Source of the DNA: Vanessa cardui
Lineage: Eukaryota > Arthropoda > Insecta > Lepidoptera > Nymphalidae
DNA length: 64,000 nt
Reading direction: 5' to 3'
NCBI RefSeq assembly: GCF_905220365.1
Contig: NC_061129.1
Span: forward strand, 14,136,803-14,200,802
Shown: positions 24,001-33,787 of the stretch, one piece after another
How positions within the stretch are numbered: the stretch's first letter is position 1
How the letters are laid out: every line of letters starts with the position of its first letter
The notes under the pieces: model-generated
What the model was told of the DNA's origin: nothing
Seen by the model: only the letters and a program-made list of their open reading frames with translations
The model's database searches: none
Made by a program: the position numbers and the translations under genes

Positions 24001-26839
24001 AGTGGGCTTTTACAAGCATTTTTGAATCGTCATTTAACAATTAATTAAAGCTACCACCGGTTCGGAAAGTAGATTCTACCGAGAAGAACCGGCAAGAAAC
24101 TTAGTAGTTACTTTTTTTCAACATTTAAAAAATACAAAGTCATGTTAGCTAATACAATTATTTAAATTAATATATCCTGCCTGGAAGTCAACAGGCATCA
24201 ATTCCACGCTTTTTTATCATCTACAAAATCTTGTATCGAATAATATGCCATTTTTACAAATGTATTAATTAATAACTTTGTTTATTGATGAAAACCGCGC
24301 ATATGTGTGATAAAAAAGAATGTAGATCGTATTCATGACTTCAAGACATAATACATAGTAATGTCAAATGAAAACAAAAGTAAGTAACGAGTTTCACGTC
24401 GTTTGAATCTACATTAACAATTGCAAAGCACTAATAAATAAAGTAAATTTAGATTTGTTCCGAGTTCACACTAACTTATCCTATACATGTACATATATAT
24501 TTTAATTAATAGATGCTACATATATAAAATTTACAGTCGAAGAACTGCTACTTTGCAAACAAAACAGTGACTTTTTTTAAGAATATTCTTAAAAAATCAG
24601 AAATTTTGGAAATAAATATCAATTTATGATGTATAATACAATTGCATTGGAATTTAATTATTGCTAGACTATTTTTTATTAGTATTCTTAAATAATAACT
24701 AAAGAGCTGAGAGGAGGCTGTGGTTAGAACGCGTGCATCTTAACCGATGATTGCGGGTTCAAATCCAGGCAAGCACCATTATACATATGTGCTTAATTTG
24801 TGTTTATAATTAATCTCGTGCTCGGCGGTGAAGGAAAACATCGTGAGTAAACCTGCATGTGACTAATTTAATTGAAATTCTCCCACATGTGCATTCCACC
24901 AACCCGCATTTTAACAGCAAGGTGGAATATGTTCCAAACCCTCTCCTTAATGACAGAGGCTGATACTTTACTTTACTTTAAATCATGCCTATTACATAAT
25001 CATACGATATATCGAGTAGAATCATAAAATATATGCAAGTACATATCAAATAAGTATATCGCAGGAAACGAGATGACACAGAATATTAAATAACTAACAT
25101 TCTCATTAAATAATATAGACATAAGCATCAATAGTTTCCGATAAGAAATCCGTTCCTTCGCAATCGTGTAGTTAAAACTTCGCACCAAATTTTTATCCAG
25201 TCGTAACTTTATAATCGCATTCAAAGCTATAAGTTTAGCAACAAAACGCCACAATGAAACTCCACTGGGCAGAATAACATTATTATTTATGCAATAAAGC
25301 GTACAATTGTCGCGAACGCCCGCCACCCTTAAAACAACAATGTCAATTCAACAATACGTGGATTATTGCATTGTCCCCGTCACAATCGACTGTTATTCCA
25401 TACCCATTACTATGTCGAATAGCAGCACGAGCAATATTGAACTCTATTTTTTGGTATTAAAGCTTAAATTTCGTCGTAATGATGGCACGTTACGACGTTT
25501 AGTTACGCGAAACAGTCGACACAGCGTCCGATTATGCGAGCTTTGTGATAGAATCGCGATTGTCAGCGAGTCGATTGTAATTATTCGAATGGACCAAGGG
25601 CGGATGATAGTTCGTATGCTGAGGTTTTTGAACGCTGTTTGCTGAATATCAGGCTTTCATATCGCTTTAGATTTTTATTATATGTAAAATAAAAATAAAT
25701 AAAAAATATTGTAAAAAAATTAAACCACATCTTGCTCCAATAGCCACGTGGTCTATATTAAAACAAGGTCAGAGTAAAAGTCAAAGTAAAAAACCTTTAT
25801 TAAAAATGGAAGTGTTAACACTTTCTTATTGATTGTCGAAAATCTACCACCGGTTCGGAACATAATACCTCAGACCTGAGAAGAACCGGCGGAAGAAACT
25901 CAGCGGAATCAATTTTTTTTTTATAATATCAATTATAATGTAAAAACAAACAAACAAATATACAAAAAATAATAAGCTCCAGTATATATAAAATACTCTA
26001 GTAGACTCTTTTTATATAATGGTATCTATACTGACAATTTAATTTTTCCACCAGAGCCCTGCATATGAAAGAGCATCCAGACTATAAATACAGACCGAGG
26101 CGAAAACCAAAGGCACTAGTTAAAAAGGAACCAAAATTCGGCTTCAATATATCCGGTCTAATGGCACCAGTTCCACGGCTGGTGGCGCCGTCGATGCCGC
26201 AGCCGATGCCCCAGTTGCCGTTACCTCACCATCTGCTGCCGGATAAGTCGGACCTGGGACGAGCACTCTTCCCCCCAATACCATACCCGTTCTATCCATT
26301 CGCGAAGATCCCCTCCGACGATGGCAAGCTCGCTGCTGAACTTGCACACTTACAGGTATGTTTCGAACAAACACTAAAAAATTACGTGATTTAGAATGCA
26401 TTTCTATATTTTATATCTTCCTAATATAAAAAAGGTTTTTAAATATTTTTGAGAAAGGAAATTATAATGAAAAATTACGAGCTTTAAATTGTAACGAAAA
26501 GGATCTGATAGATTTTGGTTTTGTTTACAGAACAAACATTAGCGAATTGATAATTAGATATATAACGTAGAAGTTTATCAGAATGACGAATATAACATCG
26601 TAAAAATTTGAGAATATATTTAATAGTTGATCGTAGCTTGATAATGAGCTTAAAGAACATTTTTGTATTCACAGGCTCTATACGGAGGCGCTTTATACAG
26701 TTCAGCGCTATACAGCAGCGCACTGTCCCCCTGCGGGTGTCCACCACGACGTTCCCCCTCCCCCCCACCAGATGTCAAACGCCCCGTCGCCTACGTCCTC
26801 ATGAAGAGCGACGAAGAACCGCCCCAGCACGTTATATGA
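11890..26839 (+). CDS. Sox21b: SoxB2-type HMG-box transcription factor (Sox21b-like), three exons
   Basis: Joining 11890-12092, 26055-26355 and 26675-26839 gives 669 bases, or 222 residues plus TGA. The first ATG is followed by PSDHIKRPMNAFMVWSRGQ, the usual SoxB start, so it is very likely the true start. The HMG box covers about residues 10-88. It has the RPMNAFMVW signature (13-21), the NPKMHNSEISKRLGAEWK core and a basic end RPRRKPK (81-87), which is a nuclear localisation signal. Both introns have GT-AG ends and keep the frame (phase 2, then phase 0). The C-terminal PVAYVLM (205-211) resembles the PVAYILF/PVAYVLF motif of vertebrate Sox14/Sox21, which places it in group B2. SoxB proteins bend DNA at ACAATG-like sites, and B2 members usually repress transcription in neural and epidermal development. 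An intron inside the HMG box is known from insect Sox21-type genes. SoxB2 is secure; Sox21b rather than Sox21a is less so. Confidence 0.9.
12895..13097 (+). mobile_element. LINE family B 3' UTR copy in Sox intron 1
   Basis: It contains ttgaaaaagagtaactactg, the accggttcttctcgg / ccgaaccggtgg stem and the ttgattttgattttt end. Confidence 0.8.
14183..14340 (+). repeat. Dispersed repeat family C
   Basis: tagtcgcccgcagcttcgca opens the copy and gacaaacagagttactttca closes it. The shadow open frame on the other strand (14179-14472) is not a gene. Confidence 0.6.
14730..14842 (+). pseudogene. RTE-type LINE, short 3' remnant
   Basis: gatcgatcacagtggcgt and gctattggagaggcctatat match the last codons of the copy at 31700-31770, followed by a gatgatgatgatgat tail. 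Confidence 0.7.
15158..15461 (-). mobile_element. LINE family B 3' end, minus strand
   Basis: Read on plus it begins caaaatcaaaatatatcaat, includes gttcggaaagcaggttctac and aagaaccggcaagg, and ends in the decayed C-terminal codons near ctacgctttttta. Confidence 0.75.
16341..16600 (+). repeat. Dispersed repeat family D, best copy
   Basis: It runs from gcgggcgagcatatgggcca through caatgtgccaccaaccttgg and gtagttaaactggctcactc to gtacaaagccctaccaccca. It lies in Sox intron 1. Confidence 0.7.
17900..17946. repeat. Inverted repeat, 17-bp perfect arms
   Basis: gaaattttttcataaac and gtttatgaaaaaatttc are exact complements with a 13-base loop, in Sox intron 1. Confidence 0.75.
18184..18495 (+). mobile_element. 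LINE family B 3' end
   Basis: cgtaaattcaaatcgtttat matches the coding end at 6987, followed by an internal deletion. The 3' UTR with gccggttcttctcggtgg and the gattttga end is intact. Confidence 0.8.
18750..18960 (+). repeat. GC-richer transposon remnant in Sox intron 1
   Basis: ttcggcaaggcggctaatct and atccgatggcacggcaaatc, then gaaccaacggtttcacgtgc, look like a lepidopteran LINE 3' region. The apparent reading frame 18704-18898 has no protein-like match I recognise, and there is no second copy here to compare. Confidence 0.4.
20160..20340 (+). promoter_or_regulatory. Candidate TATA-type core promoter island in Sox intron 1
   Basis: A GC-rich patch with GGCGCGCC (about 20214) is followed by TATAAAA at 20227-20233 and an initiator-like TTCAGTC at 20248-20254. 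The TATA-to-A spacing of 23 bp is a little short for animals. No exon could be recognised downstream. Confidence 0.25.
23976..24265 (-). mobile_element. LINE family B 3' end, minus strand
   Basis: The plus strand reads caaaatcaaaataaacttta, ccaccggttcggaaagtaga, gagaagaaccggcaagaaac, then ccacgcttttttatcatcta from the C-terminal codons. Confidence 0.82.
24708..24980 (+). mobile_element. tRNA-derived SINE in Sox intron 1, altered 3' end
   Basis: The head (gtggttagaacgcgtgcatc), B box (gcgggttcaaatcc) and core match the other copies. The usual GTT tail is replaced by a (CTTTA)n-like run at about 24966-24981. Confidence 0.85.
25010..25650 (+). promoter_or_regulatory. Candidate intronic enhancer about 0.4-1 kb before Sox exon 2
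   Basis: This ~640-bp stretch is less AT-rich than its surroundings and happens to be open on both strands (25000-25326 minus, 25307-25645 plus). Neither translation looks like a protein. It holds a cluster of SoxB-type words: ACAATG at 25337, ACAATA at 25351, the reverse CATTGT at 25369 and ACAATC at 25382. That would suit an autoregulated enhancer. The idea rests on motif density and composition only. Confidence 0.25.
25764..25925 (-). mobile_element. LINE family A 3' tail fragment in Sox intron 1
   Basis: This is the best-preserved isolated copy of the tail: aaagtaaaaaacctttatta, cgaaaatctaccaccggttc, cctgagaagaaccggcggaa. It is the reference for the split copy in the PEX1 intron. Confidence 0.78.
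26055..26355 (+). CDS. Sox21b: Sox exon 2: end of HMG box and proline-rich linker
   Basis: The first base completes the split Arg codon, and ALHMKEHPDYKYRPRRKPK follows, the invariant end of a SoxB HMG box. The next ~80 residues are rich in Pro, Leu and Met (for example MPQPMPQLPLPHHLLPDK) and carry no known fold. The exon ends with ...AELAHLQ at a gtatgt donor, phase 0. If the intron were retained, translation would run to a stop at 26392-26394 and lose the conserved C-terminus. Confidence 0.9.
26356..26674 (+). other. Sox intron 2 (319 bp), phase 0
   Basis: The intron has a gtatgt donor and a pyrimidine-tract acceptor. It is AT-rich. Open frames here on either strand are chance readings. 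Confidence 0.85.
26675..26839 (+). CDS. Sox21b: Sox exon 3: C-terminal exon with ALY repeats and PVAYVLM motif
   Basis: The acceptor is ttgtattcacag, ending at 26674. The exon encodes 54 residues and TGA at 26837-26839. It begins with three tandem five-residue units (ALYGG, ALYSS, ALYSS) and a fourth AL. A CGCPPRRSPSPPP stretch follows, then KRPVAYVLMKSDEEPPQHVI. PVAYVLM matches the C-terminal motif of vertebrate SoxB2 proteins, which supports this as the real last exon. It is clearly GC-richer than the surrounding DNA. Confidence 0.87.
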   Translation, partial: ALYGGALYSSALYSSALSPCGCPPRRSPSPPPDVKRPVAYVLMKSDEEPPQHVI

Positions 26840-28170
26840 AGGCCGGTGGCGCTCCCGGCGCGGCCCTACCCGCTATGGGAGCAGCCTTCAACATCCACTG
26901 AAAGAGACAGTACACCTGACAGCATATAAATCTAGTGCTGGAGTATTCAAAGTGTTTTATCAGTGATTTCAATGTTACAGACTCATCAACAATTACGTCA
27001 TTTTAAAATTGAATCAGACTCGATCTTAATGTTTAAACTAAGTGCATCATTGTTAAGTGGACTCTTTTTAAAGTTATTATTCATACGTTTAATGAAATCG
27101 TAAATTTAAAAATCGAATTATGAGACGCAGATCCTAGCACGTGCAGCCGACTGACGCCTGTAGGAACAGTATAAACGGTGGTTTATTTTTCATTTTTGTG
27201 TCAAAGTGCAATACCGTTTTTAAATGATTTTAGGTTATATAAATAGGTACTTGAAGGTGCTGTGATTTATGATGTGAAGTATAGACGATTATGCATTCGT
27301 TTTTTTTTTAAATGTCATACGTCATTACAAATTTTAATTTATAATGTTGTTCGACATAATAAAGCCTAATGGTTAAAATCGAGGACTGAATGGGACTTGA
27401 AAAATGTTTAAGGCTGAGACGCAAAGATCTAGTTTTGGGATACGACTCAAAAATAAGTACAAAAAAATGTACTTTATAGTTTATACAAATCATATTGAAA
27501 ATATCAATTTTATAACCTAATCATTTTATAATGTAAATAATAACAGATAATATAAGTCTTTAAGAAATTTACAAAAAAAAAAAGATTTTTGTAAACTAAA
27601 ATCTTAGAACACATTTTGTTTTTAGAAAAAAAAAATACTAAGTATAATTTTATTAACATAATAGCTCGTCTTCCTTTACGATTTAATTAATTGTGTTTTT
27701 GTAAATGTAAACATATTTTTCGGGTTATTTTTTTAATAGTATTTTCTGAACCTTGTATATACAGTTTCAATTCCGTGCAATCCCATTGAATAGTGCAATG
27801 TAAATTCATATAACTCGAATAGATAACATATCATAGTTTTATCAAAATGTAATTAGTAAAACTTAGGCTTAGTTAGGTGAAAACATTGTTATGTCAATTT
27901 GTAAAGATATTAAAAACCAACCATTTTATTTTAATTATAATTTATTTTATTATGAATTTTAATCATTTGTATATTTTTTTTATTTAAGTTTAAACTTTGC
28001 TTTATTAAGTATAGCACTTATAGTTTTTAAGCGATTTTATTTAATATTGTTACGAGAGCAATAATATGACAAATCATGTAACAAGCTTGTCCGTATGATG
28101 TTATATTAATTAATACATAATACATAGAAAGAATTATATTAAATAAATACCTATGATTAAATCTGTACTT
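26840..28170 (+). other. Probable 3' UTR region of the Sox gene
   Basis: AT-rich DNA follows the TGA with no coding potential. A canonical AATAAA lies at 27358-27363, about 520 bp after the stop, and another AATAAA-type word lies near 28143. Which one, if either, is used cannot be told from sequence alone. Confidence 0.35.
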
Positions 28171-29319
28171 TAATAACCGTTGTCGCACATCGTAGATTTA
28201 TTTATTTGATCCAACCGCTGACTCGCATAATTCAGAATTATAATACTCGTAGCCAAGAACAGAATTTGATTAGATTATTTATTAAAGTATATACTGTACG
28301 AAATGTCCGTTCCGAAAAAATCATACCAGGATCGTATTTCCCCCTTGAAGTTTAAGTTTTAAACGAAAGCCTAATTTAAATAAATTTAGATGGTATACTC
28401 ATTCAATTAAAGTAGTAAATATCAGGAGAATAGTTAATTTATTCCCAAATGAATTTGATTAGAAAAAAAACTTAATTAATTACAATAATCTACACTGTGC
28501 GACTAGGTTTCAAATTATTATTAATATGTTAGCCGCTAATTTTGTGTTTATATTCTGTTTCAATGTTAGTTTAAGACATGTTTTGTTATAATAATAATTA
28601 TTGTTAAAGCATTTGTTGTTATTTTTAATGTTTTATATTATTATGTAAAATTATCTCGTTTTCGTATACGTAATGTATATTTGATGAATTATTTTAAATT
28701 TTCTACTTTTTTGTACCAAAGGTTTCAGTTATAATTAAAATAATACACCAATAAATTGTCTCTGTTATTTTAATGAATTATCATAACACATGCTTATATC
28801 TTGTTTTATTAATGAGGTCTTAAATGCCCCATTCTAAAACAATTATCATTCCTGTCAAATATTATACGTGTGTCAAAATTTAGGACACAAACATTAATTA
28901 TAAACACAAATACATCATCATAATTAATTATTGATGCTTGCACAGATATTAAATCGAGTCTTTAAACGGCAATTGTCCCCAGACCACCTTGGCGGTTTTC
29001 AACTAACATTACAATTATATCAACTTCGCGTTTTTTAAAAGGAAAATCAACTTAACACCATTTTAAAGTCAGCTTTTACTTCCCATATTAGTTAGTTTAA
29101 ATCGAACCATAGTAAACTTTATGCCAGTTCTAGACATCCGACTGAGCAAAAATATTGCAGATTTAGAAGACCAATCAAATAATAGAATGTTCCTTCTTAA
29201 AAAAAATCTTTACCGTACTATCAATCCATATTAAAACAAATTTAAACTTCATGTTATAATAAACTCAATCTATCCTGATCACAAGTCCATCCTATTCACG
29301 ATAAATTAAAAGTGTAACA
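28171..29319. other. AT-rich spacer after Sox
   Basis: No frames, repeats or islands could be supported. Confidence 0.5.
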
Positions 29320-29540
29320 GAAAACGACATGTGCACTGTAGCTCTACAAGAGATCCTCGAGGCCCTTAAGAGGTCCTCAAGAAGTCAGTCACGCGGACGT
29401 CAAACAACGGGGGTCTAATCCGGCACCACTCGATTATTGCGAATAAACATCGAATAATAGATCCAGATGTTTACTTTCGGCCAATGAAGAGAGCTGGATG
29501 AATTTCCGACCATTTATAATCTATGGCAAAGAAAATGTCT
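29320..29540. promoter_or_regulatory. Candidate regulatory island downstream of Sox
   Basis: This non-repetitive block of mixed composition (agatcctcgaggcccttaag, caaacaacgggggtctaatc, gttccgaccatttataatct-like words) sits in AT-rich spacer, about 2.5 kb past the Sox stop. It has no coding potential. Confidence 0.2.
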
Positions 29541-29796
29541 ATGCTGTACAGCCAATAAATCATTATCAAATGCAAATCAAGAAATATTTATTAAAGTTAA
29601 ACTCCTTAATTGAACTAAACTACTTAATTAAGCCGTATGACGCTATGGCGTCGAGAAATAGTTACATGCATATTTTCTTAATAATATTATTAGCAGACAA
29701 AATATTATGCAAATTAAAAAAATGAATAATATATCGTGATATAATCTGTATTTACGAAGGCTTTTTATTAGCTACTATTGCTGGATAGTTCGACAT

Positions 29797-29885
29797 ACCC
29801 ACAAATTCTAGTTGAGAAACATAGAAAAAAAATACAGACGAATTGATAACCTCCTCCTTTTTGAAGTCGGTTGAAAATGACAAAG
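29797..29885 (-). repeat. Repeat family E fragment (accgacttc type)
   Basis: gaattgataacctcctcctt and ttgaagtcggttgaaaat are the reverse complement of the block at 32664-32702. Confidence 0.6.
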
Positions 29886-30454
29886 TAGGTTTTATTGAAA
29901 ATAAGCAGCCAGTTATATAATAGTTACTCTTAATCATGTATGTACTTGGAATAATCAAAAACTTTTGAATTCATGGATCCGTCATATATAACAGCAGAAA
30001 ATAACTCCAAAATCTAAATCAAGCTATGTGAACATTGGAATTAGCATTATATCTAAACATAAACTGTTTAAATATATAAATTAGTATATATAATATACCT
30101 CAAAATAAAATACTTTTTATGTAGGTATATATTTTAGGTAGGTATATTTAATTTATAATTAAGTTTTATAGAAAATGAAATAAAATTGAATATGGAAATA
30201 TATTCACGGTACGAAATCCTCAGTCTTGCTCTCTAATTCTCAATGGCGATCAATTTTTTATTGTAGCCGATAAAAAAACAATAATGGCAGTTTATGTCGC
30301 TTCGTTTCGGTCCCGTTTAGCGCGATTAGAGGTGATGACGGATGGGGAGCGCCCGCGGGCGTAGCGCCCCTGAAGGGTGACCATGAGACATTCAAATTCA
30401 AAACATGCTGTAGTATATTTATAATAAAATAATTTCTAAGTTGTAGGAAGTTTT

Positions 30455-30692
30455 ATATGCTAGTGGTTTGGAGACGAGCGTCTGGGCCACCTAATGGTAT
30501 TATGGTCACCACCGCCCATAGACAAGACCCCGTAAGAAACATAACCATTCCTTACATCGCCAATGCGCCACCAACCTTGAAAACTAATCTGTTGTAGTAT
30601 GTATAGTACTGTTGTTTTGCGGGAAAATATATGATGAGTGAGTGGTACCTACCCAGACGGGCTTGCACAAAGCCCTACCACCTATTTGATAC
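30455..30692 (+). repeat. Dispersed repeat family D
   Basis: gagacgagcgtctgggccac through catcgccaatgcgccaccaa to gcacaaagccctaccaccta. Confidence 0.68.
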
Positions 30693-31334
30693 AAATAAAT
30701 GTTTCCAAACAATGTCTTAAAATGTACTTTTAGTCTTGTATTTCCAATAATTATTATTTTTGTTATTGTTACTTAATGTTTTGTTAATTTTTTTGTTCAT
30801 CATTGAATACACATATATATGTTGCTAAAAAAAGTTTATATTGATTTAATTCGTGGACAAAAATAAATAAGTCAATCCGAATATTCGAGTCCAAACAAAT
30901 TATTAGATGTACGAGTGTGTAATTTTTTTTAACTCAGTCACTTAAGCGGAAATGATACAAGACTTGATACACACATGTGAAGTTTTAAAAATGAATGATT
31001 CCAAAAAAGCTTTGACGTAGTGGAGACTAATCCTGATCAAGTACGATTTCATGGAGTTAGTACTTTACTCCCTTTAAACAAACACCCTTTGGCGACTAAT
31101 TGTAGAGGTGGCAATAGGTTTCATTATTGTAGACTCTTCGGAGCGAACAAATCATTTATATAAGAGGTGCATCAGATAACAAATAAGTAAGTATTTCTAA
31201 AGGATAATATTACACAGTATGTGTAATGTGGATCTAAGAAGATTTCCTTAAAACGAATGTACATTACATCTATTTATTTAAACACCTACATACTTAGTAA
31301 TAATTAAAACCAACTCTTTTTCTCATATAATTGT

Positions 31335-31505
31335 AGTACATACAGGCACTTTTGAATCATCATTTTACAAACGATATTAAGTGGAGCTACCACCGATTCG
31401 GATTGTAAATTCAACCGAGAAGACTCGTTATGAAACTCTAGTAGAGTAGTTACTCTTTTACAACATTTAAAATACAACGTTATGTTAGTTATATACAATT
31501 ATATA
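31335..31505 (-). mobile_element. LINE family B 3' UTR fragment, minus strand, diverged
   Basis: It contains cttttgaatcatcattttac, gctaccaccgattcgga and gttactcttttacaacattt. The stem arms have mutated. Confidence 0.65.
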
Positions 31506-31539
31506 GGTATGTTAAGATGAATAAGCAATAAGTAAGCTG

Positions 31540-31797
31540 AAGTGGTAGTGAGCTGGCCATATTTGTCGTAGAACTAATAACCGTTGGGTACAACGTGTTC
31601 TAGAGTGGAGACCGCGTCTCGGCAAACGTAGTGTAGGACGTCCTCAGGCACGGTGGAGTGACGATTTACGCAAGGCGGCAGGCAGGAGCTGGATGCGAGT
31701 AGCCGAAGATCGATCACAGTGGCGTGCTATTGGAGAGGCTTATATCCAGCAGTGGACGGAAACAGTCTGTTGATGATGATGATAATGATGATGATGA
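31540..31797 (+). pseudogene. RTE-type LINE, C-terminal remnant with (GAT)n tail
   Basis: After two stops (tag tga at 31546-31551) the frame reads AGHICRRTNNRWVQRVLEWR, then VGRPQARWSDDLRKAAGRSW and DRSQWRAIGEAYIQQW, before a stop at 31771. AGH...R...RW...RWSDD is the common C-terminus of RTE-clade ORFs in Lepidoptera. A gatgatgatgat tail follows. Confidence 0.75.
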
Positions 31798-32529
31798 GGT
31801 ATGTTTATAAAATATTCGGTCTTTAAATGAACAACAACAAGTGAAGTATGTATAGTAAGACACAAATTAGATGTAGCATCGGAAAATGCAATAGAATGAA
31901 AATAAAACCGATTACTGCCGATTTACACAATCAATAGAAATAGCTCCCTATCGTGCCATTCGACGCTATTCGTCGCTATAGATTCACGCAACAGAGAAAA
32001 CAAGTGCATGTAAATCGATGTGTCAAATTAACGAATATATTAGGTCATATGATATTACAAGTTATTACGTTTGTGCAAATATCATATTCGCGTGAGAAAT
32101 AAATATTGATAATTCGGAATAGCGTACTTAATTCGGATGTGATCGGTTTAACGAATTTTGCCGATGCGACATCTAAGTTGTGTTGTACTGTAAGTAAGTA
32201 TCTAAGTATAGTTAATGTGTAAAAAGGTCCATATAACAGCACGCTGCGAGCCACGGGGTCGAATCAGCAACGTATAAACAAGATATAACCAGTGCAGCTA
32301 CTTATATAACTAGATAGGCAAGTCTCAATACACATGATATATTTTCTTTTAAAATTTGCTACATCGCTATGAAAGTTAAAAGAAATAATCTATTATCGTT
32401 TATCGAATACTGCGAAATTACTGTGGAAATAAATGCAGCACTAACTACTAGTACGCATTCAAAGGATATCTTGCACTTGTATATGAAAGAAAAAACATAT
32501 TATGTCAATGGAAAAGTGTATTCGTGCAT

Positions 32530-32655
32530 TCAAAGCAAAATAAACTTTATTCAATAAGATATACTAGCACTTTTCAATCGTATTCCTATGATATGATTAA
32601 TTAAAATGTTGTAGCTTTACTACAACATTTTCGGAATGTTATATCTACCGAGACG
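32530..32655 (-). mobile_element. LINE family B 3' UTR fragment with internal hairpin
   Basis: It starts aaagcaaaataaactttatt. A hairpin is present: aaaatgttgtag, cttta loop, ctacaacatttt. The usual ccaccggttcgg is partly replaced by the hairpin. Confidence 0.5.
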
Positions 32656-32702
32656 ATACACTTTTCAACCGACTTCCAAAAGGAGGAGGTTATCAATTCG
32701 TC

Positions 32703-32745
<43 letters not shown>

Positions 32746-33130
32746 TTTGTTACCTCATAACTTTTCACTGGGTGGACCGATTTTGATAATTTTTTTTTTG
32801 TTTGAAAGGTAGTGCTTCCCGTGGGGTCCCATTTTTTTTATTTATTTTTCCGATGATGGTATCTATGTGAAAACGACATAAGTCTTAAATTTGCATTATG
32901 TATATGCGCGACAAATAGGTGAATAACTGAAAATCACGTTAACCAATTTTGATAATTCTTTTTTTATTATAAAATATATACTTCAAGGGTAATTTGGTGA
33001 AAGTTTGGTAAGGTTCTGAGCACAGGATCCATGACAAAGTAACGGAACGGAAGGGAACGGAACAATTCTGAGGAGCACGTTAGCGATACTCGGTCGAATC
33101 TTTTATTTATAGGTTATTTGAATATTTGAG
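32655..33130 (+). repeat. Repeat family E with a 38-T homopolymer
   Basis: ttcaaccgacttccaaaagg and aggaggttatcaattcgtct precede an unbroken T38 (32707-32744). Then gggtggaccgattttgataa follows, with a second, similar ttaaccaattttgataattc at about 32939. Confidence 0.6.
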
Positions 33131-33186
33131 TCACCTTCCGTAATGTGGTTATGTTTATGTAATTATCATAGTCGAATATTATAATC

Positions 33187-33440
33187 AACTAGCTACCCAC
33201 CCCGGCTTCGCATGGGTGCAATACTGATACTAAATATACTACAGAATTTGTTTATATACGACATCACACCGCAAACTTCTAAAATTATCAGTGTTTCTTT
33301 ACTATATTGTTCATGTTATATATACAAAAACCTTTCCCTTGAATCACACTATCTTTTAAAAAAAAACCGCATCAAAATCCGTTGCGTAGATTTAAAGATA
33401 TAGGGACAGAGAAAGCGACTTTGTTTTATACTATGTAGTG
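33187..33440 (+). repeat. Dispersed repeat family C, long variant
   Basis: ctagctacccaccccggctt opens the copy. cgcatcaaaatccgttgcgt and gggacagagaaagcgacttt lie near the end. Confidence 0.6.
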
Positions 33441-33787
33441 ATGGAACTCCTATACGGCTCGCAGTTAGGGTGCGATATGGGACAGAATTTCTTAGTATCT
33501 TTAATCAAATTTTGTGTATGTGATGTGATGTCATATGATGTACGAAATATAGTTGGTCTTTTGCAAAGTTTTTTTGCTGAGTTCGATTACAGCTCATTCG
33601 AGGGATCCTTGTAGTTTACGCCGCGTGACGTATTAAATCCGCATTTTCGAAAGTCTATTTTTGCTTTATTCGCAAGTTTCCTTTGAAATTTTCCTCGAAG
33701 TAGTTTCTGACTCATATAAACGGAATGTTTAATCTATCCATATTAAAAAAAATTAGTTAGTCAACATCAGCTTCACTTAAAATCAAA

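Larger units (their letters stand above)
12093..26054 (+). other. Sox intron 1 (13.96 kb), phase 2, splits the HMG box
   Basis: The intron runs from gtaagt at 12093 to the acceptor ccag at 26051-26054. It is mostly AT-rich and holds LINE-tail copies at 12895-13097, 15158-15461, 18184-18495, 23976-24265 and 25764-25925. It also holds a SINE at 24708-24980, dispersed repeats at 14183-14340, 16341-16600 and 18750-18960, and two less AT-rich islands at 20160-20340 and 25010-25650. No other gene is visible inside it. Confidence 0.85.

Noticed and set aside
25307..25645. 112-codon ORF in the Sox intron as a nested gene
   Set aside because: There is no protein-like motif or low-cost start context, and the opposite strand is equally open. 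Better explained by local base composition.
26144..26401. Minus-strand ORF opposite Sox exon 2
   Set aside because: Shadow frame of a GC-rich coding exon.
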